Positions 18,401 to 27,337 of a DNA stretch of 38,822 nucleotides are shown piece after piece (within the stretch, counting starts at the first letter, position 1; each line of letters starts with the position of its first letter). Position numbers and translations under genes: made by a program. The DNA is from Candidatus Levyibacteriota bacterium (GTDB taxonomy: Bacteria; Patescibacteriota; Microgenomatia; Levybacterales; UBA12049): the NCBI GenBank assembly GCA_016182425.1, contig JACPGP010000024.1:1-38822 (forward strand), given 5' to 3'. The notes beneath the pieces were generated by a model. That model did no database searches. It was given only the letters and a program-made list of their open reading frames with translations, and had not been told where the DNA came from.

Positions 18401-18613
18401 ATGGCAAAGATAACAGCTGCTCAATTGAAAGTTATCAAAAAGGGTAAGCCCGATCAGTGCCCCGTAGAACCGTGTCCCGAGGACTGTCCTGGACTTAAGT
18501 TGTGTAAGCAGGCACATGCTCCAGAAGAAACCATTGACCTTGCGGCTGTAACTGAAGCTGCGAGAAAGAATTCGCTGGGGTCATTGCAGTTTGATGATTC
18601 GGTGCATGATTAG
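18401..18613 (+). CDS. hypothetical Cys-rich protein (70 aa)
   Basis: MAKITAAQLKVIKKGKPDQCPVEPCPEDCPGLKLCKQ...; GGAGG just upstream; start revised from 18320. Confidence 0.65.
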   Translation: MAKITAAQLKVIKKGKPDQCPVEPCPEDCPGLKLCKQAHAPEETIDLAAVTEAARKNSLGSLQFDDSVHD

Positions 18614-18672
18614 TTCCACACCCTGGAGAGATTTGGGCTAGCTTTATTTCGAAAGCTTGAATCCCGCCTTGG

Positions 18673-18737
18673 AGGTGGATCTGTTGTGAAGATGGGGGCT
18701 GGGGACTTTCCCTAGCCTCCTACCAACAGAGCCGCCT
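18673..18737. repeat. large stem-loop at end of 18049 operon
   Basis: AGGTGG/CCGCCT + TCTGTTG/CAACAGA + GGGGGCTGGGGA-CTT-TCCCTAGCCTCC, no U-tract. Confidence 0.65.
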
Positions 18738-18903
18738 TCGCCGAGCTTCGGCGAGCCACAGCAAAACAAAACAAGATTCCGGTAGTCCGGACCAAAACGA
18801 TATATTGCAGGTTTTAAAAATAATTGATAATTAATAGTTAAGAGTGAATAGTTAAATATTCATTAGGTTGCAAAAGTTTTTTAATAATTTATATTATTAG
18901 AAA

Positions 18904-19155
18904 ATGACAGGAAGAAAAGTTCAAAAAGAAGCAGAAGCAGTACAACCAGGGTTTGATGTGATGTTGGTGCAAGAGAAACTACCTGAACCAGAAAATGAAT
19001 TGTTGAAGTTGATGGCTCGTGAGGGTGTGAAAGGCAAGAAGAGAGCGACCCAAACAACTGTGGCACAAAGAGTGGCTATGAATGCATTTAAACCAAGAAT
19101 TGTAATCCATACTGGGACACCAGTACTTGGAGGAGCGCAGGTGGATAAGGATTAA
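18904..19155 (+). CDS. hypothetical protein (83 aa)
   Basis: Continuous ORF; no recognised family. Confidence 0.5.
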   Translation: MTGRKVQKEAEAVQPGFDVMLVQEKLPEPENELLKLMAREGVKGKKRATQTTVAQRVAMNAFKPRIVIHTGTPVLGGAQVDKD

Positions 19156-19787
19156 GATAAGTAGGTTTTTCCCAGCCGAAGTGATTCGGAAATAAGAAAC
19201 TTTTTGACTTCATCCCAAGAGATATCAGCCAGCATTTCGGGCATAGCGTCAGCATCTGCGTCTTCAAAATAGGTCATGCTCTTGATAAGGGTATATTTGT
19301 TTTCTTCCAGAACGTGGTACTTTTTGTTGTATAGCTCAAACATTTCCTCGATTGATATATTTTTTTGGTGACAAATTGTATATAGATCGATGAAATCTTT
19401 TTTGGTATTTCGATCGGATATAGCAACTAATTTCATAGCAATGATGTCGTCGATACTAGCAATTTTGATGCCCTGATAATCGTCAGTTGGATTCAATAGG
19501 GGATATTCGTATCGGAAATAACTAAATTTAACATTATTAAATTGGCCGATTAGTGTAGTTCCGGCAGCGGTATCAATATCAAACTTACCAGTAGTTTTTA
19601 GTGAATTGGCTAAAATAATAGGATCAAATTTTAAAGGTGAAAAAAAGTCAAAGTCGATTGAAATACGGTGACCTAAACGTAAGGCGAGTGAGGTACCACC
19701 AGCAAGATAGGCATTATTTAACAATTCACCTTGGCCTAAAATGTCCAGAGCTGTTTTCGCATTTGGCGATAAGACTGTTTCAAACAT
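19152..19787 (-). CDS. AbiEii/AbiGii-like nucleotidyltransferase toxin
   Basis: AYLAGGTSLALRLGHRISIDFDFFSP and DIIAMKLVAISDRNTKKDFIDLYTI motifs; start MFETVLSPN preferred. Confidence 0.85.
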   Translation of the reverse strand: MFETVLSPNAKTALDILGQGELLNNAYLAGGTSLALRLGHRISIDFDFFSPLKFDPIILANSLKTTGKFDIDTAAGTTLIGQFNNVKFSYFRYEYPLLNPTDDYQGIKIASIDDIIAMKLVAISDRNTKKDFIDLYTICHQKNISIEEMFELYNKKYHVLEENKYTLIKSMTYFEDADADAMPEMLADISWDEVKKFLISESLRLGKTYLS

Positions 19788-20032
19788 GCTACCTCCGTAA
19801 GGGGAATATTTAAATAATTTGCCCAAAAAGTACCGGATTTGGCAGAGAAATCCCGTCGCGATTTTAGTGTTTCGACAACTTTATTTATTGAATAATTATG
19901 TAATACCCAGTTAGCAGCGACTAGGTCTCCTTTGTCTAAAAGTCGATTAATTACGTACTGATAATCGCCCTCGAAATCAATTTTATTGATATCGACATCC
20001 CAGAAATATTTGGATAAATTAGCTTTATTCAT
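19736..20032 (-). CDS. AbiE-partner antitoxin-like protein (DUF6922-like N-terminus)
   Basis: LSKYFWDVDINKIDFEGDYQYVINRLLDKGDLVAANWVLHNYS; overlaps the AbiEii-like start. Confidence 0.65.
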   Translation of the reverse strand: MNKANLSKYFWDVDINKIDFEGDYQYVINRLLDKGDLVAANWVLHNYSINKVVETLKSRRDFSAKSGTFWANYLNIPLTEVACLKQSYRQMRKQLWTF

Positions 20033-20142
20033 TACTCCACATTATACCAATTTTGAGAAGTTATTTGCCTAGTAAAATGGTATAATAAATGATATGAGAT
20101 AAGCGGTGGTATGGTCAAAAAACAAGGATAAACTCGATAAAA

Positions 20143-20238
20143 ATGATGATAAGGTCTATGTTTGGAAATTTGGAAGAAATAAAAGCACTTAAAAAAGAGT
20201 ATGGTGAAGAAGAGGTGAGAAGGGTTGCTATTTGTTGA
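20143..20238 (+). pseudogene. possible remnant or 31-aa ORF resembling the C-terminal part of AbiE-partner proteins
   Basis: MMIRSMFGNLEEIKALKKEYGEEEVRRVAIC*. Confidence 0.25.
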
Positions 20239-20266
20239 CAAATGCAATTTGGTGCAAGATTGTATC

Positions 20267-20294
20267 TTGACAGAATACAAAATGATAGTAAAAT
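20267..20294 (+). promoter_or_regulatory. promoter TTGACA-16-TAAAAT, 6 nt before ATG
   Basis: -35 20267-20272; -10 20289-20294; ATG 20301. Confidence 0.6.
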
Positions 20295-20300
20295 GATACT

Positions 20301-21452
20301 ATGGACATGCTGAAACGGGCAATAGAAGATAGTATAAATACGTATTTATCAGGCGAAGATACGAAGATATTGTTTGTATGGGGTCCGCGACGTTCAGGAA
20401 AGACGACATTGATTGATAAGTTGTCTAGAGCACTGAAGGTAACAAAATATAACTTTGACTTGGCTTCAGATAGGGACAAGTTTATTCCTCGTCGAGAAAT
20501 ATTGGAAAGAATTGTAGCTGATAATAGGGTTATCTTAATAGATGAAGTTCAAAGCTATCCTGAAGCCACAGTAATATTAAAAATACTTCATGATGAGTTT
20601 AAGATAAAAATCATTGCCACTGGTAGCTCGGAACTGAGACAAAAGTCAGGCAAAGAGTTTGACACTTTGGCTGGTAGATTTAGTGAGATTTACTGCTTGC
20701 CATTATCTGTAACCGAAATTGTAGCCAACGAAAAACCAAAGATGTCTGACGAGTTGGGTTTTTACAAACAAACAATGATAAATTCCCAAATATGGGGTGT
20801 TTATCCGGAAATATTTACCAAAGCTAATTTGGCGGAAAATGAAAGAATTGATCTCTTGCAAAAAGTTTTGGATACGTATGTTCTTAAAGATGTAGTAGAC
20901 ATATATGAATTGAAGAACCAAAAGCTAGCTAAAGATATTTTGACCAAGATTGCCTTACAGCTTGGACAGGAGGTTTCAATCCGAGAAATCGCTGATTCTT
21001 TGGGAGCATATCCGGCGACTGTATCAAACTATATTGAAATATTTATCAAAAATTATATTTTGATAGAGTTACCATCGTTTAAAACAAATATCAGAAAAGC
21101 TGTGTCGGAAAACCGTAAGCTATATTTTTATGATTTGGGGATTAGAAACATTTTGGTTAAAGATTTTCGGGAAATGGAACTACGACCTGACAAGGGTGGA
21201 GTGTTTGAAAACTTTATTATTTCCGAACTGGAAAAGTTGCGGAGACTAAAAAATGTTAAAGTGAATTTTTATTTTTATCGGGAATATGGAGGTAAAGAAA
21301 TTGATCTGATTATTGAGGATTATAAAAAAAATTATGTGACAGTGGAGATAAAAACGAATAAAGGTAATGCAAATAAGATCTTTCCAATAGAAAGCAAATT
21401 GGAAATGATAACGAGTCAAAATTATTTTGAGAAATTGAACAGTATCTTATAA
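20301..21452 (+). CDS. AAA_14/DUF4143 ATPase
   Basis: LFVWGPRRSGKTTLIDKL, ILIDEVQSYPEATVILKILHD, IIATGSSEL; C-terminal DUF4143-like FENFIISELEKL...EIDLIIED. Confidence 0.9.
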   Translation: MDMLKRAIEDSINTYLSGEDTKILFVWGPRRSGKTTLIDKLSRALKVTKYNFDLASDRDKFIPRREILERIVADNRVILIDEVQSYPEATVILKILHDEFKIKIIATGSSELRQKSGKEFDTLAGRFSEIYCLPLSVTEIVANEKPKMSDELGFYKQTMINSQIWGVYPEIFTKANLAENERIDLLQKVLDTYVLKDVVDIYELKNQKLAKDILTKIALQLGQEVSIREIADSLGAYPATVSNYIEIFIKNYILIELPSFKTNIRKAVSENRKLYFYDLGIRNILVKDFREMELRPDKGGVFENFIISELEKLRRLKNVKVNFYFYREYGGKEIDLIIEDYKKNYVTVEIKTNKGNANKIFPIESKLEMITSQNYFEKLNSIL

Positions 21453-21465
21453 TTAAGTTCTATTG

Positions 21466-21494
21466 TTGACAAATGTGTATCTGCGGTGTATAAA
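21466..21494 (+). promoter_or_regulatory. promoter TTGACA-17-TATAAA
   Basis: -35 21466-21471, -10 21489-21494. Confidence 0.7.
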
Positions 21495-21543
21495 AGCTCA
21501 TGTTGCAAAATGTGGCAAAGCGCTACAAAGTAGTACATCACAG

Positions 21544-21589
21544 AGTCCTAAAATTTATCCTATAATGGGAAAATTTTGAGGACTTTTTT
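21544..21589 (+). terminator. intrinsic terminator or attenuator
   Basis: AGTCCTAAAATTT ... AAATTTTGAGGACT followed by TTTTTT. Confidence 0.7.
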
Positions 21590-21873
21590 GGTTTTTGAGG
21601 TTGGCGTATACCTTGAACATTGCGTTTGAGGAAAAAGCTTGCCGAGAAAGCACGTTAACAATCTGAATACGAAAATAAGGGCTTCTAAAATAATGGTTTG
21701 AAAAGAGTTATTTTTGAGGGGCCGAAAGATATCTACCACTGTTTTTTGGTGATAAGTATCGACGGTTTCCCTCAAGAAAATACTAGTTTGGGAAATCGAC
21801 TGGCTGCATAGTCGGGTAACATACCCGTTTTTTACTTTTTCTGTCGTGCCGAATCAGATCAAATGGAGGTCCT

Positions 21874-22758
21874 ATGAGTAGGCGAATGTTGTGGTTGAAA
21901 GCGTTAGGGGTCCTTTACCTCCTAATGTCTGTGTTTGGCAGTGTATTTCCAGTAAAGGCGCAAGGCGAAGGGTTTTTGTGGCCGTATGTTGGGGTGTCTG
22001 GCAGGGATTGGTATCCGACCCAAGGTTGCCATAGTGATGGCTGGGGAGGTGCTGTTGGTGGCATTCCAAGTACCTGCGCAGTCGATTTTACTCGCTACTC
22101 AGGTGGTGAGAAAGTCAATTGTGGTGAACCAGCCATGGCTCCAGTTTCAGGAGACTTTACGAATTTTGGAGCTGACGCTGGAGGAAGTACTACGGCGGTG
22201 ATTAAAGGCCAAGCCTATTGGGTGTTTTTTGTGCACGGAGATTTTGTCCCTAGCGGATATTTGAAGCAGGGCGATATTTTCGGCTATGAAAATACTCATG
22301 GTAACAGCTCTGCTTGTCACTGGCACATGTCTGTGTTTGATGTAAATCAGAGTAGCTGGGTAAATCCAAATACTTTGCAGACAGTTGGCGTGCCAGCGGG
22401 GGCAGGACAAGTTGTCAACCTCGATGTTGCCAAAGTCCAGTTCCAGATGCAAACATGGACAGTGGTTGGCCCGGATTACCTGGATGGACTTATTCCGCCC
22501 ACGGTGACGTCCGTAACGGCTCCTGATCCAAATAAGGTCCAGATTGATGTCGAAAATCCAATTGATGGCTCTGAGTCGTCTTGGACATTTGACCAGTCTA
22601 AACTTCCCTATCAAGTTGATACGGGTAAAGTTGAACAATTAGTTGAGGAGAAGAAAGACAATTTCCTCACCTGGATTGTGGTCGCTATTGTTGCGTATAT
22701 GTTGTTCAAAAAAAGTCCGAGTCGTCACCGTGAAGATGATGATGAAGAAGAGGAGTAA
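21874..22758 (+). CDS. secreted, C-terminally anchored M23-like (degenerate LytM) protein
   Basis: Signal peptide; CAVDFTRYSGGEKVNCGEPAMAPVSG; ENTHGNSSACHWHMSVFDV (HxH); C-terminal TM then DDDEEEE tail; SD GGAGGT. Confidence 0.65.
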   Translation: MSRRMLWLKALGVLYLLMSVFGSVFPVKAQGEGFLWPYVGVSGRDWYPTQGCHSDGWGGAVGGIPSTCAVDFTRYSGGEKVNCGEPAMAPVSGDFTNFGADAGGSTTAVIKGQAYWVFFVHGDFVPSGYLKQGDIFGYENTHGNSSACHWHMSVFDVNQSSWVNPNTLQTVGVPAGAGQVVNLDVAKVQFQMQTWTVVGPDYLDGLIPPTVTSVTAPDPNKVQIDVENPIDGSESSWTFDQSKLPYQVDTGKVEQLVEEKKDNFLTWIVVAIVAYMLFKKSPSRHREDDDEEEE

Positions 22759-22763
22759 AAAAA

Positions 22764-24362
22764 ATGAACGCGTATTTTGATAATGTGTCAAAGTATTTCC
22801 TTCCTAAGGTCGTTAGCTCTTTCCCTGTCGGATGGGAAGACTGGATGGAAAATAATCCCCAAAGTGAACTGGCGATTGAGGTGATGTACCTTGGTGCAGC
22901 CCTGAGTCCAAGTGACCAACACAGATTTGAACGCGAGTTGAAAATGGCTATGGGTGGCAAAGCACAAGCTGTGCCTCCGCCCCCGCCTCAACAAGCACAA
23001 GCTGCACCCGCACAAGCTGTGCCTCCGCCCCCGCCTCAACAAGCACAAGCTGCACCCGCACAAGCTGTGCCTCCGCCCCCGCCTCAACAGGTAAAACCGG
23101 CGGAAGCTGAAAAAGGTCCTGGGTTCATGGCGGCAGTTCGAGAAAAGGCTGGGAACGCTTTGGGTGGTGTGAAAGATTTCGCGTCTCGCCCTATTTTTGG
23201 TGGGATCCCGTTGTGGATCGTCGTCGTTGGCGCTTTGCTGCTCTTTAACTCGGGAATCCTGAATGGGCTTGGTGATTTGCTTCCCAAAGGATCGAGTGGC
23301 GGTACTTCAACTGGTTTGACTGGCAGTCCGAGCGTGTGGATTAAGACGGCGGCTGGAGTGACGGTTCCGATCAATAAGATGCCATTTCCCAAGATTCCGT
23401 TTGCCGATATGGAAATGCGCAAGCTGATTGCGGCTCTATTGCTGTTGGTCAACCCGATTTTGGTTGCTTTCGACAATGCCGCAGCACGCCCAAACCAGGA
23501 ACCAAATCACAAAAGCAACATTGGTTTCGTGCTGTACTTTGTCGCAGCGATGTTGTGGGGTTATTGGGCGGTGATCATTGCTGGTTTTTCCTTGTTTTTG
23601 ACCTTAAGGAGTCGGGAGGGCAATACATCTTCGATTGGAAACCAGTTTTTCCTGCTGATTTTAGGTTTGTGGATTTGGTTCTCCAAGTTAGCCCCGATTG
23701 TAAATGGCTACCTGGACGGACTGCACAACCCGATGATTAGCTGGCTGCCCACATTGCTGCGCTACTTGTTTAATGGCGAGAACCTCAGACCTCTGGCGGC
23801 GATTGCCTTGGTTGGTTTCCTCATCTATTCAGTGCTGAGCGATATGTATGACAGCTCGACACTGATTACTTTGATGGGCTTCCAGCTGGCATGGTTCCTT
23901 GGAACTGGCGTGTTTCTCTTCTGGGAAAAAATGCCAATGCTTTACCAGATGCCGTTCTTCTATTTCCAGTTTGCGCTGGTAGTGATTGCGATTTTTATCG
24001 AACAGAAACAGGTTGGTTTGTTGAACTTGCCGAAGGGTATCCTGATTTTGTTTGGGGTGATGTACTTTGTCTCCCTTGGAATCCGCGATTATTTTGACAT
24101 TGATCCAAACGGGACTACTGTCTGGCGCTACATGACTCAGCCGGTTATCTTCCTGTACATGATCGTCCTCTGGCTGTCCTATGCCTTTGGCAAAGCTGTC
24201 TCAGGAGGGTCGAAAGTGTTCGCTGGGTTGTACCAGACGCTGGGAAGCTGGTTTGGTCAGTTGGTGCCGATTGCTGGACTTCAAGTACCGTCAGACGGAT
24301 TGATTACCCTCAACCTGGTTTTGGCTGGCGTACTGGTGTTTACTCAAGTTATTTTATATTGA
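22764..24362 (+). CDS. polytopic membrane protein with Pro/Gln/Ala repeat linker
   Basis: Soluble N-terminus, AQAVPPPPPQQAQAAP repeats, then many hydrophobic segments. Confidence 0.75.
   Translation: MNAYFDNVSKYFLPKVVSSFPVGWEDWMENNPQSELAIEVMYLGAALSPSDQHRFERELKMAMGGKAQAVPPPPPQQAQAAPAQAVPPPPPQQAQAAPAQAVPPPPPQQVKPAEAEKGPGFMAAVREKAGNALGGVKDFASRPIFGGIPLWIVVVGALLLFNSGILNGLGDLLPKGSSGGTSTGLTGSPSVWIKTAAGVTVPINKMPFPKIPFADMEMRKLIAALLLLVNPILVAFDNAAARPNQEPNHKSNIGFVLYFVAAMLWGYWAVIIAGFSLFLTLRSREGNTSSIGNQFFLLILGLWIWFSKLAPIVNGYLDGLHNPMISWLPTLLRYLFNGENLRPLAAIALVGFLIYSVLSDMYDSSTLITLMGFQLAWFLGTGVFLFWEKMPMLYQMPFFYFQFALVVIAIFIEQKQVGLLNLPKGILILFGVMYFVSLGIRDYFDIDPNGTTVWRYMTQPVIFLYMIVLWLSYAFGKAVSGGSKVFAGLYQTLGSWFGQLVPIAGLQVPSDGLITLNLVLAGVLVFTQVILY
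22962..23090 (+). repeat. 48-bp tandem repeat, about 2.7 copies
   Basis: Unit GCACAAGCTGTGCCTCCGCCCCCGCCTCAACAAGCACAAGCTGCACCC at 22962, 23010 and partial at 23058. Confidence 0.95.
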
Positions 24363-24379
24363 CCTAAAGGAGGGTCGGT

Positions 24380-25063
24380 ATGTCGAAGAAAAAGTCTACC
24401 GACCCTACGGTTGGTATCGGAACGATTGCACTGGTGGTGATTGTGCTGGGTCTGTACTCGGGAAATCTGAAAGTTTCCGTGCCGCAGGCTTCTACTCAAT
24501 TGCCACCAACAAACTCCGTAGCCACAAGCAGTGTTCTTGAGGCTGCCAACGGAGCTGACGTCCCCAACCCACTTTCTGAACGGGTTGACGCAAAACAACT
24601 ACCCCCTTCACATCAAGGTGGTGAAGTTATATACAATGGCGGTGTACTTAGGGGTTTCCCTGACGCTGGTGTTGAAACTTCAGTAATTCCTGAAAGCGCC
24701 AAGAAAGTATCAGCAATTTTTAGCTGGTACTGGCCAAATCTGGGAGGAACAAACTGCAGTAGTTTCCGCAGTGATCTTCCTGATCGGGCCTTTAGTTTTC
24801 CTGATGCCGACCACTCAAGTGGTTGGTGTTGGTCGAGAATGAGCTCTGGGGAGAATTGGGAATACTACGTTGGTAGAGCAGTCGCTTGCCCCCAAGAATG
24901 GCCGTTTGGAACAAAGGTGTATGCCTTTGGACGTGAATGGCTGTGCTTGGATCATGGCGGAGCGATTGTGACTGAAAATGGTGAGTCTTGGATAGATTTT
25001 TTGACCCCAAGTCCACCGATGAGCTATCGAACCCATTTTGATGTTTGGGTGCTTTACCCTTAG
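24380..25063 (+). CDS. anchored 3D-domain / double-psi beta-barrel-like exoprotein
   Basis: N-terminal TM; VACPQEWPFGTKVYAFGREWLCLDHGGAIVTENGESWIDFL resembles 3D-domain proteins; SD GGAGGG. Confidence 0.6.
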   Translation: MSKKKSTDPTVGIGTIALVVIVLGLYSGNLKVSVPQASTQLPPTNSVATSSVLEAANGADVPNPLSERVDAKQLPPSHQGGEVIYNGGVLRGFPDAGVETSVIPESAKKVSAIFSWYWPNLGGTNCSSFRSDLPDRAFSFPDADHSSGWCWSRMSSGENWEYYVGRAVACPQEWPFGTKVYAFGREWLCLDHGGAIVTENGESWIDFLTPSPPMSYRTHFDVWVLYP

Positions 25064-25077
25064 AAAGAGGATTACCA

Positions 25078-27266
25078 TGGCTACAATTCCATATCGAGAA
25101 ACAATAATTGAATATTTCAACAAGTTGAACGTGTCGTATCAAATTTCGTCAACGGCGAAGGTTGATGTCGATTTTCCAGCTGCGTTCGTGGGGGCAATAA
25201 TTGCGCAGAAGGGAACCGTGATCTGGTTGGAAAATGAACATGCTTGGGCGGTGCAATTTGGCAGTGAACCTGCGAAGTTGTTAACTCAGCCCAAAGCACA
25301 ATCGGCGCCGGTGCCTGCAAAAGCAAAAGCAGTTGCCGCGGCTGTCGTGAAACCAGTTCGAAAGGTTTCGAAAAAGTCGTCTTTTGGAATTCCCCAGTTT
25401 GGATTGTTGGCGGCGGTGCTGTTTTTTGCCCTCTCTGGCGGAAAGCTGAACCTTCCTGGAGCATCAACACCTGACGATCCTAATGCTTACCAATCCATGG
25501 CTACAGCCAGTGCCACCCCGGAACTCGTGGGTGATCCTGATGCATTTTGCAGTCAGGAACTGGGCAAGACCGTAACTGGTGTGAAGGTTTTTGAAGTTAC
25601 TGAGAGCGGTTTGACTGGCACAACGAAGGATTTATACCCTCAGGCTGAGATGGCGACATATTTTTATGCCAAAGAAGTTGAGCGAGGGATGCCATTTCTG
25701 ACCGTAAGTTGGTTGTTTCAGAGCGCCGATGCGAACGCAGAATTTGAAAAAGCGATTGCTCTGGATACTGCCAAGATGGACCCCAACGTTGACTGCGTAG
25801 ATCAGAGTTGCAGTAAGTTGTGGACGTCCTCGATTAACCTCGCCAATGATTACAGAATTGAGACGTTTTATAACGAGAACCGTGATCTGACTGACCCGCT
25901 CTATTACAAAAACGTTCCCGCGGAAATGTTTACTGCTTTCCGCGAATGGATCGTAGAAGTGGTCGCGGCCGGAAAGAATGGTACATCGTATCCTCGGTGT
26001 ATTGAAATTCCGGCGGTTAAGGATATGGCTGAGGTTTCCAAAGAAGCAAAAGACTGGCTATTAAACAATCAGCCTCAGCGCGGGAACGCACAACTGCCCT
26101 CATCAGGATCAAAAGGTCCTCGACCGACCGATCAGCCGCTGATCATTACCGCAACCCCGACCTTGGGGTATGTTGGGTCAAATGCTCCGGCATTTGATAA
26201 GTACGCGGCGGTAGTTGGTGCAACAGATGCCCAAACGGCATTTACAGCCGATCCTGACCAGCAGTGCTATGTCAACCTGACTGTGAACTGGCCCGACTTT
26301 ACCATGACCTCAAGTTTGAATGAGGTGATTCGCATTTTGGGCCCGAGCTCGTGGACTTTTCGTTCCATAGGGGACGGGACATTTCAGGCTCGGAGTTATG
26401 AGACTGATGCGAACGGCTATGCCGCTTGTGCCAAGGTGTTGAACCTTGAGACGGAATACTCGGCAGGCACATGGAGGATTGGCAACACTGGAGTGGTGGC
26501 GACTTTGCATTGGGAGAACTACGGTCTGCCCGACGAAATAAAAGTAGGTAGTGCGTTTATTTTCCCAGTCTACTCGGACCAAGTTGTCGCCGAGAGCGAG
26601 AGTTACGACATCATCCCGACAAGTACTCCGTCGGTCAGTTCAGCTTCGATCTACGATCTGTATGATGTTATGATCAGCAAAGGCTGGACAGAACTGGTAT
26701 CAACGGGATGCCCATTCGAACCTATCAATGGGTCGGTGACTACAAGCAGTGCGTTTACCGTTGATTTCGGTTACAACGATGTCCTCGCCGGGCAAAAGTA
26801 CTCGAAGGATGGGTGTGACCTTTTTGGGGGGTTGCATTTTACGACTTACGACCCGGGGCAAGGGGATTCGCAAGTATTATATGGCGGTAAGTTATATGTC
26901 TACCCTTATACCAAAGTCCAGTACCAACCCTCTCCCACTCCTGGTGGACCAACCTATCCACCGGACGGATCGCAGATTAGTCTCGCAGATCTATTAAAAT
27001 ACGAGACTGGGTATGGTGAAAAGGCAAACTCTGTGGGTTGTAAGAATGGGTCGATCCCTGGTTGGCCGAATCATGTTCCTGTCAAGACCAATGTTTATAA
27101 CTATTTGGTGGATTTCAGCGCAATTGCAGGACAAACCAATGGGTTGTGTGTTTATGACCCCGTAAAGATGACTACTTCCTCAGTCCTGTACTGGAGCATT
27201 TACGAGTACCAGGGTTACGGAAGTATAATCCAGTATGGTGGGTATTGGTTTGCTCCATTCAAATAA
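25078..27266 (+). CDS. single-TM large exoprotein with cytoplasmic N-terminal domain
   Basis: MATIPYRETIIEYFNKL..., Lys/Ala/Pro linker, one TM (FGLLAAVLFFALSGG), about 600-aa exported Cys-containing part; start revised from 25038. Confidence 0.7.
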
Positions 27267-27273
27267 ATTTTAG

Positions 27274-27320
27274 GTTGGTCGCAGGGCTCATAGCTTCATC
27301 GTAGCCACCCTGCTACCAAC
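27274..27320 (+). repeat. intercistronic stem-loop
   Basis: GTTGGTcGCAGGG ... CCCTGCtACCAAC with inner GGCT...AGCC. Confidence 0.6.
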
Positions 27321-27337
27321 AAGGAAGGAAGTAAGGC

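Noticed and set aside
22147-22638. 163-aa minus-strand ORF
   Set aside because: Fully antisense to the 21874 cassette gene, no recognisable protein features.
22788-23087. 99-aa minus-strand ORF with RRGRRHSLCGCSLCLL repeats
   Set aside because: Artefact of the 48-bp tandem repeat read on the opposite strand.
22962-23090. CRISPR array
   Set aside because: Direct tandem coding repeats with no spacers and no cas genes; not CRISPR. No CRISPR array seen in the window.
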